Source: Thermonema lapsum
Lineage (GTDB): Bacteria > Bacteroidota > Bacteroidia > Cytophagales > Thermonemataceae
Reading direction: 5' to 3'
NCBI RefSeq assembly: GCF_011761635.1
Contig: NZ_JAASRN010000002.1
Coordinates: forward strand, 770,634 to 834,633
Length of the DNA stretch: 64,000 nucleotides
Part shown: in pieces, positions 29,745 through 38,606 of the stretch
Position numbering within the stretch: the first letter of the stretch is position 1
Layout of the letters: every line of letters begins with the position of its first letter
Made by a program: the position numbers and the translations under genes
Notes under the pieces: generated by a model
Told to the model about the DNA's origin: nothing
The model's database searches: none
The model's input: only the letters and a program-made list of their open reading frames with translations

Positions 29745-31013
29745 TTAAGTATTATAAAGTGCGGGCACTACGGGCAAGTCGTTTTCGTGAGCCCCCTTGT
29801 AAGCACCTGCTTTCAGCTTCTTGCCTACTTCCTCAAATGCGCGCAAGGTCTCCTCTACGTCTTCGAGTGTATGGGTGGCTGTGGGTATCAAGCGGAACAT
29901 AATAACCCCTTTGGGCACCACCGGATAAGCTACTATAGAGCAAAAGATGCCGTAGTTTTCGCGCAAATCAAGCGCCATGCGGGTAGCTTCGTCTTTTCCA
30001 CCCTGCAAGAAAACAGGCGTTACCGGCGACTGCGTGTTGCCGATATTGAAGCCGCGGTCTTTCAAGCCTGATTGCAAAGCACGTACAATGGTCCACAGCT
30101 TTTCACGCAGCTCGGGTTTAGTTTGCAGCAATTCCAAGCGCTTCAGGGCGCCTTCTACTAAAGGCATAGGCAGCGCTTTAGCAAAAATTTGCGAGCGCAT
30201 GTTGTACTTTAAATACTCAATCACAGGGGTATCGGCAGCTACAAAAGCACCAATAGCAGCCATCGATTTGGCAAAGGTGGCAAAGTAGAGGTCTATACCG
30301 TCTTGGCAACCTTGCTCTTCGCCGGTACCGGCACCGGTCGCCCCCATCGCACCAAATCCATGGGCGTCGTCTACCATCAGGCGGAAAGGATATTTTTCTT
30401 TCAGCGCTACTATCTCCTTCAATTTACCTTGGGTACCTTCCATGCCAAATACCCCCTCGGTAATGACCAAGATGCCACCGCCGGTTTTTTCTACTATCTT
30501 CATGGCGCGCTGCAGTTGCTTTTCCAGCGCTTCTACGTTGTTATGGGGGAAAACAAAGCGTTTTCCCATATGCAAGCGTACACCATCGATGATGCAGGCA
30601 TGCGACAAGGAGTCATAGACTACCACGTCGCGGCGGTCTAAGATGGCATCAATAGCAGACATGATGCCTTGATATCCGTAATTTAGCAAGAAGGCATCCT
30701 CCTTGCCGACAAATTTTGCCAAGCGCCGCTCCAATTCCTCATGTAGGGTGGTGTTGCCAGTCATCATGCGCGAACCCATGGGGTAAGCCAAACCCCACTT
30801 GGCAGCCGCTTCGGCATCGGCTTTTCGCACTTCGGGGTGGTTTGCCAAGCCCAAGTAGTTGTTCAGGCTCCAAGTTAGTACGGTTTTACCGTTGAATTGC
30901 ATGCGGGGCGCTATTTCACCTTCTAACTTGGGAAAGGTGAAGTAACCATGTGCTCGGTCGGAGTGCTGCCCCAGAGGACCTTTATCAGTTTCGATTTTTT
31001 TGAATAAATCCAC
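29745..31013 (-). CDS. Alpha-oxoamine synthase (serine palmitoyltransferase or cysteate acyltransferase type)
   Basis: 422 residues, PLP enzyme of fold type I. The PLP Lys is Lys249 in FATFAKSMAAIG, the cofactor Asp/His are in MVDDAHGFG (213-221), and His138 (SHAC) stacks on the ring. The N-terminus LTWSLNNYLGLANHPEVR is characteristic of Bacteroidota sequences annotated as serine palmitoyltransferase. It condenses an acyl thioester with serine (sphingolipids) or with cysteate (capnine and sulfonolipids, known in gliding Cytophagales). The sequence alone, read by eye, does not settle the choice. Cytoplasmic, no signal. Confidence 0.86.
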   Translation of the reverse strand: MDLFKKIETDKGPLGQHSDRAHGYFTFPKLEGEIAPRMQFNGKTVLTWSLNNYLGLANHPEVRKADAEAAAKWGLAYPMGSRMMTGNTTLHEELERRLAKFVGKEDAFLLNYGYQGIMSAIDAILDRRDVVVYDSLSHACIIDGVRLHMGKRFVFPHNNVEALEKQLQRAMKIVEKTGGGILVITEGVFGMEGTQGKLKEIVALKEKYPFRLMVDDAHGFGAMGATGAGTGEEQGCQDGIDLYFATFAKSMAAIGAFVAADTPVIEYLKYNMRSQIFAKALPMPLVEGALKRLELLQTKPELREKLWTIVRALQSGLKDRGFNIGNTQSPVTPVFLQGGKDEATRMALDLRENYGIFCSIVAYPVVPKGVIMFRLIPTATHTLEDVEETLRAFEEVGKKLKAGAYKGAHENDLPVVPALYNT

Positions 31014-31080
31014 CGCTAAACTACGTTTTGATGGTGAAACATAAAAAAGAAGGTAAGCAAAAACGCTACAGTACTTATTT

Positions 31081-31185
31081 TTATTGATTTTTACCTTGTA
31101 GCCGTTGGTTTTCGGCTCTTTCGAGCCAAAGTCCTATAATCAATGAAACGGTGAGTAGAACAGCAAAAAAGATGATTCCAGTCAT
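31081..31185 (-). CDS. 34-residue single-pass membrane protein
   Basis: An ATG at 31185 opens a 34-codon frame: MTGIIFFAVLLTVSLIIG forms a membrane helix and LWLERAENQRLQGKNQ a basic polar tail, giving an N-out or signal-anchor topology with the tail in the cytoplasm. AGGAAG lies six bases before the start and a TAAATTTG promoter motif 33 bases before it. Small membrane proteins of this shape often serve as accessory subunits of oxidases, transporters or kinases; no partner is evident. It lies between the alpha-oxoamine synthase and the SpoIIE phosphatase on the same strand. Confidence 0.6.
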   Translation of the reverse strand: MTGIIFFAVLLTVSLIIGLWLERAENQRLQGKNQ

Positions 31186-31217
31186 AACTTCTTCCTGATT
31201 TTTAAATGTATAGCGCT

Positions 31218-31225
31218 CAAATTTA
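31218..31225 (-). promoter_or_regulatory. Promoter -7 element for the 34-residue protein
   Basis: TAAATTTG on the minus strand matches TAnnTTTG, 33 bp upstream of the ATG at 31185. It may also drive the alpha-oxoamine synthase downstream. Confidence 0.45.
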
Positions 31226-31294
31226 TAGCAATTTCACGAAATAAAAAAAAACATGCTTTTGCTTGGGGGACAGCTCTATGATTCTCACGCTCAA

Positions 31295-33385
31295 TTAACT
31301 ACAACGAAAAGCAAGCACCAAAACATCATCGGTTTGAGTTTGGTTTCCCTTCCAGGCATCGAAGCGTTCTGCCAAAATACGCTCTTGCTCTTCAAAGGGG
31401 AGAGTGTATATTTCTCTGAGTATTTCTTTGAATTGTTTTATTTTAAACTTCTTACGATTGCTTGCGTCGAACTGGTCTATATAGCCGTCTGTATGCAGGT
31501 AAAAGACTTGTCCTGAATGCAGCGAAATCACTTGATTTTCAAATACTTTTTCGTTGTATAAGCCTCCTGCCCCTATGGAGTACTTCGAAGGTTGCAGCTC
31601 TTCATAACCTTCATCGCTCAGTATGTGCATGCGTTGTTTTGCCAAGCTCACAACAAGGATGTTTTCTGCCGGGTTTATTCTAAGCAGAGCTATATCCATA
31701 CCGTCTTTTACTTCGGGGTCATGCTTTTGAAGGGTCGTAGTGATGCGATAGTCCAGTTTTGTTAAGATTTCGGCGGGGTCGGTCACATTGTCTTCATACA
31801 GAATTTGGTTGAGAAAATTGATGCCCATGACGGTCATGAAGCCGCCGGGCACTCCGTGACCGGTACAGTCGCTTACTGCCAAGTAAATGAAACCATCTTT
31901 TTGAGCACACCAGTAGAAGTCGCCGCTTACGATGTCTTTCGGACGCCAAAAGATGGCAGATTCAGGGAAGAGGCTTTTGAATTGAGCCATAGAGGGAAAT
32001 AGTGCCGCCTGTATGCGCTGAGCATAGCGTATGCTTTCGAGTATTTTGTTATTTGTGGCAGCCAGTTGTTCGTTTTGTAGTTCTATCTCTTCTTTCTGCT
32101 CTTTGAGCAAAGCGTTTAGCTTGGTCAGCTCTTGATTTACTTTACGGCGCTGTTCTGCCTGCCGCCAGATAAAAAATGCCATAACTAAGGCTAAAATAGC
32201 AACAGCTGCGAATAGCAACACGGCATAACGCTGGCGTTGCATGCGTAGCTCTTTGATAGATAGTTCTTGCTGTGCACGCTCCTTCTCCATTTCTGCTTTT
32301 TCCAGCTCATAACGCGCCATGATTTGATTAGCCGCTTCTTGCTGCTCTGCCAGCTGCAATTCATCCTTCAAAGCCACCGCTTTTTTATAGAAATCAAGTG
32401 CCAACACCGTTTGTCCCATTTTTTCATACGTGCGGCTCATGGCTTCGTAACATTCCTGTTCTATAAATTTACGCCCCGTTTCTTTTGCCAAAGCCAAGCT
32501 TTGTTTTTGCAACTCCAGTGCTTTGGCATAATCGCCGCGATCAAAATACACATAACTCATATTGACCAATGCACCGGCTTCTATACCGTGCAGTTGGTTT
32601 TTTTCTACCACTTCGAAGGCTTTTTGAAAATATTTTAAAGCCTCTTGGTATTTCTTGAGCAGGTAGTATTCATAGCCTATGTTAGAGAGTGTGTAGTACA
32701 TCCCTCGATGATATTCCATCTTCACACAGAGGTCGTAGGCTTTTTTATAGTGCTCTATGGCATTTTCATGCTGTCCATTGTCGGAGTAAGCCACTGCCAA
32801 AGAATTTTCCATAGAAGCGAGGTTGGAAATATCTTCGAGGCGACTGCATACCTCCACTCCTCGCTCAAGATACTGTATGCCTTTGGTAAGGTTCTTCATG
32901 GTAATGTAAGTTTCCCCCAGCTGCGAGAGCGTCTCACAGGCATAGGCATCTTGCTTATTTTTTTCAAAGATGCGCAAAGCTTTGAGGTACGAGTCAGCTG
33001 CCTTCACATAGTCGTAGCGCAGAAAGTACACACGCCCCAAATTCAGGTACAGTATGCCTATGGGGGTATCATCGGCAGGGGGCGCCTTTTTCCACAAGGC
33101 TTCAGCTTCTCTAAATGCCCTCAATGCCTCGCTGTAGGCTTCTTTGTTCAGGTGATATTCGCCTTCGTAAAGGTAAGTTTCTGCCAAATTGAAAGTAGAA
33201 CCTTGTTCAAAAAGCTGAGCTCGCCACTGCTCTATCAAAGCCAGCGTGGTAGTGCCACCCGCCCCCTCTTGAAGGGCTTTTTTTACTTTTTCCCTGTAAT
33301 CTATTGGATTTACCTGCTGTGCCTTCAAAGAAAAAGAAGGTAAAAAGACAAGAAGGAATAGGGGCAAAACAAATGCTGAACGCAT
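31295..33385 (-). CDS. TPR sensor with SpoIIE-type protein phosphatase domain
   Basis: 696 residues from the ATG at 33385, chosen because it begins a signal peptide (MRSAFVLPLFLLVFLPSF). Six to seven tetratricopeptide repeats fill about 60-350 in the periplasm; a membrane helix at about 388-408 (YAVLLFAAVAILALVMAFF) is followed by a coiled coil (EQRRKVNQELTKLN, KEEIELQNEQL) and a PP2C/SpoIIE phosphatase domain with RPKDIVSGDFYW and DCTGHGVPGGF. It should dephosphorylate a Ser/Thr-phosphorylated partner, such as an anti-sigma antagonist, in response to a periplasmic signal. Typical of Cytophagales; the partner is not in the window. Confidence 0.9.
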   Translation of the reverse strand: MRSAFVLPLFLLVFLPSFSLKAQQVNPIDYREKVKKALQEGAGGTTTLALIEQWRAQLFEQGSTFNLAETYLYEGEYHLNKEAYSEALRAFREAEALWKKAPPADDTPIGILYLNLGRVYFLRYDYVKAADSYLKALRIFEKNKQDAYACETLSQLGETYITMKNLTKGIQYLERGVEVCSRLEDISNLASMENSLAVAYSDNGQHENAIEHYKKAYDLCVKMEYHRGMYYTLSNIGYEYYLLKKYQEALKYFQKAFEVVEKNQLHGIEAGALVNMSYVYFDRGDYAKALELQKQSLALAKETGRKFIEQECYEAMSRTYEKMGQTVLALDFYKKAVALKDELQLAEQQEAANQIMARYELEKAEMEKERAQQELSIKELRMQRQRYAVLLFAAVAILALVMAFFIWRQAEQRRKVNQELTKLNALLKEQKEEIELQNEQLAATNNKILESIRYAQRIQAALFPSMAQFKSLFPESAIFWRPKDIVSGDFYWCAQKDGFIYLAVSDCTGHGVPGGFMTVMGINFLNQILYEDNVTDPAEILTKLDYRITTTLQKHDPEVKDGMDIALLRINPAENILVVSLAKQRMHILSDEGYEELQPSKYSIGAGGLYNEKVFENQVISLHSGQVFYLHTDGYIDQFDASNRKKFKIKQFKEILREIYTLPFEEQERILAERFDAWKGNQTQTDDVLVLAFRCS

Positions 33386-33456
33386 GGCTACCTGTTTAGG
33401 TTTGTTTATAAAGTGCAAATCTCGTGCATTCTGTAAGTTTACGAAAAAAAAAGCAT

Positions 33457-34179
33457 ATGACACAGCAATTCTCCTCTAAAAGTCTGGTGGTCATCACCGG
33501 CGGCACCAAAGGCATTGGGCGCGCTTTGGTAGAGCGCTTTGCTGCCGGGGGCTACGACGTGGCTACCTGCAGTAGAAATCAAAAAGACTTAGAAATGCTT
33601 AAAGCGGACATAGAAAGCAGCTATCCAGTACAGTGCCACATCAAACAAGCCGACCTCGGACAAACAGAAGCATGTAACGACTTTGCTCTTTTTGTGAAGC
33701 AACTAAACAAGCCTTTGGCTGCCATTATACACAATGCAGCTATCTTTCGTGTGAAAGCACTCATGGAAGAATCGCAGGAGGAACTGCAAGCTATGCTGCA
33801 AACCAATGTAATCAGTGCCCACATATTGAACCGACAGCTATTACCCGTTATGATAGAACGCCAGCAAGGACACCTGTTTTTTATTGCGTCTGTAGCCAGT
33901 TTACGCGGATTTGACAACTGCGGTGCTTATGTTACTGCCAAGCATGCCTTGTTGGGCATGGCGCGAGCCCTGCGCGAAGAGCTCAAGCCGCTGGGACTAA
34001 AAGTAACGACCGTAATGCCCGGCGCTACTTATACCAATAGTTGGGCAGGCATAGACATCGACCAGAAGCGCCTGATGCCTCCCACCGATATAGCCGAAGC
34101 CGTATGGGCTGCCTTCAGTCTTTCTGCTCGCAGTGTAGTCGAAGAAATTGTGATTCGTCCACAATTAGGGGACTTGTAA
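33457..34179 (+). CDS. Short-chain dehydrogenase/reductase
   Basis: 240 residues. Classical SDR: cofactor loop GGTKGIG (15-21), NAA-like IIHNAAIF, active-site Ser145, Tyr158 and Lys162 (YVTAK). SR in CSRNQKD after strand 2 suggests preference for NADPH. The substrate is unknown; resemblance is to ketoacyl-ACP or sepiapterin-type reductases. Its last 15 bases overlap the convergent DUF4175 gene. A start at 33424 is less likely since it adds a Lys-rich stretch. Confidence 0.9.
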   Translation: MTQQFSSKSLVVITGGTKGIGRALVERFAAGGYDVATCSRNQKDLEMLKADIESSYPVQCHIKQADLGQTEACNDFALFVKQLNKPLAAIIHNAAIFRVKALMEESQEELQAMLQTNVISAHILNRQLLPVMIERQQGHLFFIASVASLRGFDNCGAYVTAKHALLGMARALREELKPLGLKVTTVMPGATYTNSWAGIDIDQKRLMPPTDIAEAVWAAFSLSARSVVEEIVIRPQLGDL

Positions 34180-36306
34180 AACACGAGAAAGCGGACGCTG
34201 TGGCAAAGCGGGCTGCCGTAGCAAAAGAAACAATTGCTTCAATAAGTATTGCTTACAATCACTACAGGTGGGGTTTTGGCGCAGCTCATCTATTTTTCCA
34301 AGCAATTTCATTTGTTGCTCTTCTATAAGTGGCAACTGCAATACCGTTTTCCATAGTGCTTGCGCTTCCATAGTAGAAAGCGGCTTGCCTGTAAGGGAAC
34401 TAAGCCAGAGCGACTGCCACAATTGCACGAGGGCGTCATAAGAAGGCACTGCTTGTGAAGGGGATACGATGCGCCCGTGGGGTTTCTGTGGCACCTCGTC
34501 GGCTTTCGAGAGACGATACTCTTCGCTCAGCGGTGGCAGTTCCACACCGCTTTTACGAACATATACGCGGGACTTCTGCTGAACCATTTTCAAGTATTTC
34601 AGCGCCTCATACTGAAAAGGTAGCGCTTGCCGTGGCTTTGCCAAACGAAGGTATTTTTCCGACTCCCACATGGCAGCCAAAGCTTTTTTCAAGGTATCGC
34701 GAGTGGCGGGGTCGAGGAAAGTATTTATTTCACTCAAATCATGTAAATGCAGATACTCGTGCAGAAGGTTATCGTGGGGTTCCTGCATGGGTGTATGTGC
34801 ATGCTCATGGACTTCTTTTTCGTGCTCGTGGTGTTCTTCTCCTGAATCGCCCTCCTCCTTTTCTTCATGTGGTGCATGCACTGCAGCGGGCGTTAAATAA
34901 TCCTCTTCGCCTAAAAACTTGCCATAGCGCATGCGCAAAGCTTTTTGGTCAAAGGCAATATTTTGTGCCTGCCAGCGAAACAAAGAGTCGGTCAGATGTT
35001 TGCTCTTTTTCAACAACTCCTCGGTGTCTATGATGATTTGGCGTTGGCTTCGGAAGTATTCAGGCAGCCGATTCATTCCTACCCCAAGCCCTTCGGCGCT
35101 GAGCCATTGAGTGGTAGTATCTTCCAACATCAGACGCAGCACAGGCAATTGTGCGATTTGAGCATTCGGCTTTTTGTTATCACGTATCCACACGCTTACG
35201 AAGAGCTCATCGCCCCAAGTGGCGCCCCAAGCCAGTGGTCTCAGCTCCAACAAAGCCCGCTGATGCCGTTTACTCATTACCGTAACCGCAAGGGGCAAAG
35301 TTTTTTCATAGAAGCTTAGCTGTTCACCCGAACCGCGGACAATGGTCAAAGTTGCTTGTATTGACTCAATGCCAAAATCATCAAATGCCTCCAAAGACCA
35401 TCGATAAATAGGTAAAGCTTGTGGGGTATAAGGCACGAAAACATCGGTATGAGCGGGCGCAACCCATCGCCCGCGGGGCATGCTGTCGGGGCGTATGGTT
35501 ATTTGCCGGGTGAGGGCAACATACAAACTGTCGTGATAGAGCAAATGCAGTTGATACAAACCACTCTTTGCAGGGCGCCAGCGCAAAGTATAGTGCTTAG
35601 CTGTATTGGCACGCAAAGGCAAGGAATCTGTGAAATTAAACAATAAATAAGCAGCCTGTACACTATCAGACAGGCTTACCTTCAAATGAAGGTCGCTGCC
35701 TTCCACCACCTGAAAGTTTGCCTGCGTTTCACGCGTCAGAAGCTTGCCCGTATATGCTGGCGGGAATACCACCCACTCCGTAGCTACTGATAAATCACCT
35801 CGCTGCGAAGATATTGTAGCGCTTTCCTGCAATGAAAAACTTTTCTTTTTTAGTGCCAAAGGCTCATGCATACTCCATACTATCAACAAAGACAGCAAGC
35901 ACACTCCACTCCACAGCGCCACTCCATAACGACTGCGTGGATAAGGCAAGGTATCGATTGCCTGTACACGAGGCTGTATGCGCTCGAGCAGCAAGTGGTA
36001 ATAGGGCGTTCTGTTGGGCAGCAGCAAAAAATGAAGGCTATACTCCAAGAAAGGATAGGTCTTGTGCAGTTCTTCTATGAGAGCTCGGTAGGAGAGGTAT
36101 TTCTTGGGCGGATATGCCCCGGCAAAAGCAATCAATGCCAAAGCGGCAATGCCCACGAGCCAATACCCTGTGGGCACTTCAAGTGCGTATGCCCAAGCGG
36201 CTGCCCCTCCTGTGATGCTGAGTGTCCAGCCTAAGGCATGCATACAGTAGCGAAGCAAGCGCCTTTGTCGCAAATACTGCAATTTATCCCGTACCTCTTT
36301 GCTCAT
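34165..36306 (-). CDS. DUF4175-like membrane protein with His/Glu-rich loop
   Basis: 713 residues from the ATG at 36306. Three membrane helices lie near 21-46, 50-66 and 126-146. A beta-rich region follows (180-400; repeated Ig-like strands) and then long helical segments. Residues about 477-512 are extremely rich in His and Glu, a candidate metal-binding or flexible loop. A CxxC lies near 681-684. Bacteroidota proteins of this kind accompany BatA-domain proteins. The start overlaps the stop of the BatA-like gene upstream by 23 bp, so translation is coupled. Function unknown. Confidence 0.8.
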   Translation of the reverse strand: MSKEVRDKLQYLRQRRLLRYCMHALGWTLSITGGAAAWAYALEVPTGYWLVGIAALALIAFAGAYPPKKYLSYRALIEELHKTYPFLEYSLHFLLLPNRTPYYHLLLERIQPRVQAIDTLPYPRSRYGVALWSGVCLLSLLIVWSMHEPLALKKKSFSLQESATISSQRGDLSVATEWVVFPPAYTGKLLTRETQANFQVVEGSDLHLKVSLSDSVQAAYLLFNFTDSLPLRANTAKHYTLRWRPAKSGLYQLHLLYHDSLYVALTRQITIRPDSMPRGRWVAPAHTDVFVPYTPQALPIYRWSLEAFDDFGIESIQATLTIVRGSGEQLSFYEKTLPLAVTVMSKRHQRALLELRPLAWGATWGDELFVSVWIRDNKKPNAQIAQLPVLRLMLEDTTTQWLSAEGLGVGMNRLPEYFRSQRQIIIDTEELLKKSKHLTDSLFRWQAQNIAFDQKALRMRYGKFLGEEDYLTPAAVHAPHEEKEEGDSGEEHHEHEKEVHEHAHTPMQEPHDNLLHEYLHLHDLSEINTFLDPATRDTLKKALAAMWESEKYLRLAKPRQALPFQYEALKYLKMVQQKSRVYVRKSGVELPPLSEEYRLSKADEVPQKPHGRIVSPSQAVPSYDALVQLWQSLWLSSLTGKPLSTMEAQALWKTVLQLPLIEEQQMKLLGKIDELRQNPTCSDCKQYLLKQLFLLLRQPALPQRPLSRVLQVP

Positions 36307-37492
36307 AAATAAACCAGCATAAATCGATAACGCACAAAACAAGGGCAAGCCACAAAAGGCAAGGCGCCAGAGCAACCGAGCGTTGTGCCTGCATGCTGCC
36401 ACTCTGGGCAGCAGAAAGCCAAACGGGCGGCGTAACCGACGTTTCCGGAACATGTCCATGACGCCGGAGTGCTTCGCGCCACAACTCCAGTTTCAAGAGT
36501 TCATACTCATCGCCCGGCAAGTTCTTGGGCAAGCAGCTTAGCGTCCAGTGTTGTCTCTGTTTGGAAAGACACCACGCACCGACGGGCAACGATTGTTTGC
36601 ACACAGTAAAATACTGCCCTACCCAAGGCGGGCGCTCGCTCCACCATACATCTACTGTCGGCAACTGCTTGCTTTCTTCTGCCAGGCGACAGATAACTTC
36701 TACCTTACATTGGCGAAATGCCTCCTCAAAAAACTGCTGCCATTGCAAAGTATCACGCGCCGTGGAAGCATCGTACACCACTACCAAAGAAAGTGTGTAA
36801 GGCTGTTGCTGAGCGATGCCTTCTGTTTGAAAAGAAAGCAGCGGATAGGAGGTCTTTTGGGTATAGAAGTTGTTTTCTACACGGAAAACGGTATCACTGT
36901 AATCGGGCAGCAAGAAGTGCCACCGCACCTTGTTTTGTACAGCCGGTAGCATATCGCCCCAACGACTGCCTTCAAGCCCGACAATCACATGCACCGGGCG
37001 CTGAGTAGCCAAGCTGTCGAGCAAGGGGGCAAAAAGAGCATAATCGAAAGCAATTGTTTCTTCGTCCTTGCCTTTAAGCAGTTGTTTCAAGCGGGGAAAA
37101 CCATGTGCCAAGAGGCGCACTTCTGCTTCCTCGTCGCTTTGTCTGAGCGAATCGACCAGACGATGCAAAGCGGCATAGTCATAAAAAGACTTAGCCAACA
37201 CATCATGGCTTATTACAATCCACGAGGCTTGCTTTTTGGTATCGGTCTCATAGCGCCACACCGGCTGTGCCAATGCCAATGCCAAGCATGCAGTAAACAA
37301 CATGCGTAGCATTAAACGAAGCTTATCTTGCAGTTGGAAAGTCCGAAAACGCTTACTTTCTTTCTCTTCGAAAAAGCGAAGCGTACCTATTGGTACCTCC
37401 TTAGCTTGGCGTTTATTTAGCCAATGGATAGCCACGGGCACCATCACCGCCCCCAGTGCCCATAACCAAGAAGTTGCCATCCATTGCAACAT
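36284..37492 (-). CDS. BatA-domain membrane protein
   Basis: 402 residues. The N-terminal BatA (Aerotolerance regulator) domain is seen in residues 1-80 with a helix at 7-25, the phrase VPVAIHWLNKRQAKEVPIG and a second helix at about 60-78. Residues 85-370 resemble a von Willebrand-like alpha/beta fold but without an intact MIDAS motif; the C-terminus has a third helix (PCLLWLALVLCVIDLCWF). In Bacteroidota such proteins lie with DUF4175-type partners, as here. Function not established; MoxR ATPase and BatB are absent nearby. Confidence 0.85.
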   Translation of the reverse strand: MLQWMATSWLWALGAVMVPVAIHWLNKRQAKEVPIGTLRFFEEKESKRFRTFQLQDKLRLMLRMLFTACLALALAQPVWRYETDTKKQASWIVISHDVLAKSFYDYAALHRLVDSLRQSDEEAEVRLLAHGFPRLKQLLKGKDEETIAFDYALFAPLLDSLATQRPVHVIVGLEGSRWGDMLPAVQNKVRWHFLLPDYSDTVFRVENNFYTQKTSYPLLSFQTEGIAQQQPYTLSLVVVYDASTARDTLQWQQFFEEAFRQCKVEVICRLAEESKQLPTVDVWWSERPPWVGQYFTVCKQSLPVGAWCLSKQRQHWTLSCLPKNLPGDEYELLKLELWREALRRHGHVPETSVTPPVWLSAAQSGSMQAQRSVALAPCLLWLALVLCVIDLCWFIYEQRGTG

Positions 37493-37500
37493 AAAGACTT

Positions 37501-37950
37501 TTAGTTTTTACGTTTCAAGATGATAACGCTGCCACTGCGGTCAAAGTTGTGCCAACGCATTTGCTGTGCCGAGCAATCGACAGGTACACGCAGTCGCTTC
37601 TCCTTTTTTAGGATTGGTACAGCAAAAACCAACTCCAAACGCGGCGGCAACAGACGACGGCGCCAACGCCCATGCACCAAACGCAGCTTGTTCAAAAAAA
37701 GCCACTCAAAATAGCCGTCATCATGCAAAACAAGTGTAAACTGACCAGCCGACTGACGGGCAAGCCCTTCCCACGCAGCCTCTTCTACCCCAAACAAGCG
37801 CAATACAAACAAAGCATCGCTCACGCGCTGCAGGTGTTTATTCTCTATCTGTTGAAGCTGCCAGTGCCCCTGCCAGCGGCGTGGATACGGGCGGCAACCC
37901 CACAGCAGAATAAAAAGTAAAACAAAACAAATGAAAGTGGATAGACGCAT
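37501..37950 (-). CDS. Hypothetical lipoprotein
   Basis: 149 residues from the ATG at 37950, with lipoprotein signal MRLSTFICFVLLFILLWGC (lipobox LLWGC). The mature part is basic (Arg-rich) and beta-rich, with strand-turn patterns GQFTLVLHDDGYFEWLF, and may be a small lipocalin-like barrel. No family recognised. It is eight bp upstream of the BatA-like gene, in the same operon, and is probably anchored at the membrane with it. Confidence 0.72.
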   Translation of the reverse strand: MRLSTFICFVLLFILLWGCRPYPRRWQGHWQLQQIENKHLQRVSDALFVLRLFGVEEAAWEGLARQSAGQFTLVLHDDGYFEWLFLNKLRLVHGRWRRRLLPPRLELVFAVPILKKEKRLRVPVDCSAQQMRWHNFDRSGSVIILKRKN

Positions 37951-38018
37951 AAGCCGATTTTCAATTATTTTTGTATTTTTTCGGTAAACAGCTGAAACAA
38001 CCAAAATACAGATTAAAA

Positions 38019-38606
38019 ATGAAATGCACCCTCATATTAGACAAAAGTGGCTCCATGATTATCCGGGACCAAAAAGGTGGGCGTTCCCGTTGGGAAGCAT
38101 GCAAAGAGGCTATCATCGCTTTGGCGTATAAATGCGAAGAAAAAGACCCCAACGGCATGACGCTCTACACCTTTTCAGGGCGCTTCAAGCGCTATGATAA
38201 CGTAACGGCTACCCGTGTTACCGAAGTATATGAAGAAAACGAACCGGGCGGAGGCACCGACCTTGCCGCCGTGCTTCAAGATGCCCTTAGCGAAGTAGAA
38301 AACCGCTGGGCAGCCGGCAGCACCAGCCGCGAGCTCATTTTGGTGGTTACCGACGGCGAACCCGATGACCACCAAGCCGTAGTAAACACTATCATAAATT
38401 TTTCGCAGAAAGTCAAAAGCCGAATGGACATAGCCATTTCGTTCATACAAGTAGGTACCGACCCAGCGGCTACCGCATTTCTCAAAGCCTTAGACGATGA
38501 TTTGGTAAAAGCCGGTGCTGCCCACGATATTGTGGACACAGTTACGCTCGAAGAAATGGAAGAGTACTCCCTCACTCAAATCATGGAAAAGGCATTTACC
38601 GATTAG
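38019..38606 (+). CDS. VWA-domain protein
   Basis: 195 residues, a lone von Willebrand A domain, cytoplasmic. The start at 38019 places the first strand MKCTLILDKSGSM, with the MIDAS motif DKSGS at 8-12, a conserved Thr in GGGTDLA and Asp in VVTDGEPDD. An intact MIDAS should bind a divalent metal and a protein partner. It is divergent from the BatA/DUF4175 operon and convergent, by 11 bp of overlap, with rlmB. It resembles TerY-type VWA proteins, but the operon partners that usually go with those are absent. Confidence 0.85.
   Translation: MKCTLILDKSGSMIIRDQKGGRSRWEACKEAIIALAYKCEEKDPNGMTLYTFSGRFKRYDNVTATRVTEVYEENEPGGGTDLAAVLQDALSEVENRWAAGSTSRELILVVTDGEPDDHQAVVNTIINFSQKVKSRMDIAISFIQVGTDPAATAFLKALDDDLVKAGAAHDIVDTVTLEEMEEYSLTQIMEKAFTD

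Noticed and set aside
34455-35033. 192-codon plus-strand frame inside the DUF4175 gene
   Set aside because: Antisense shadow; the minus-strand gene has coherent membrane segments and operon overlap.
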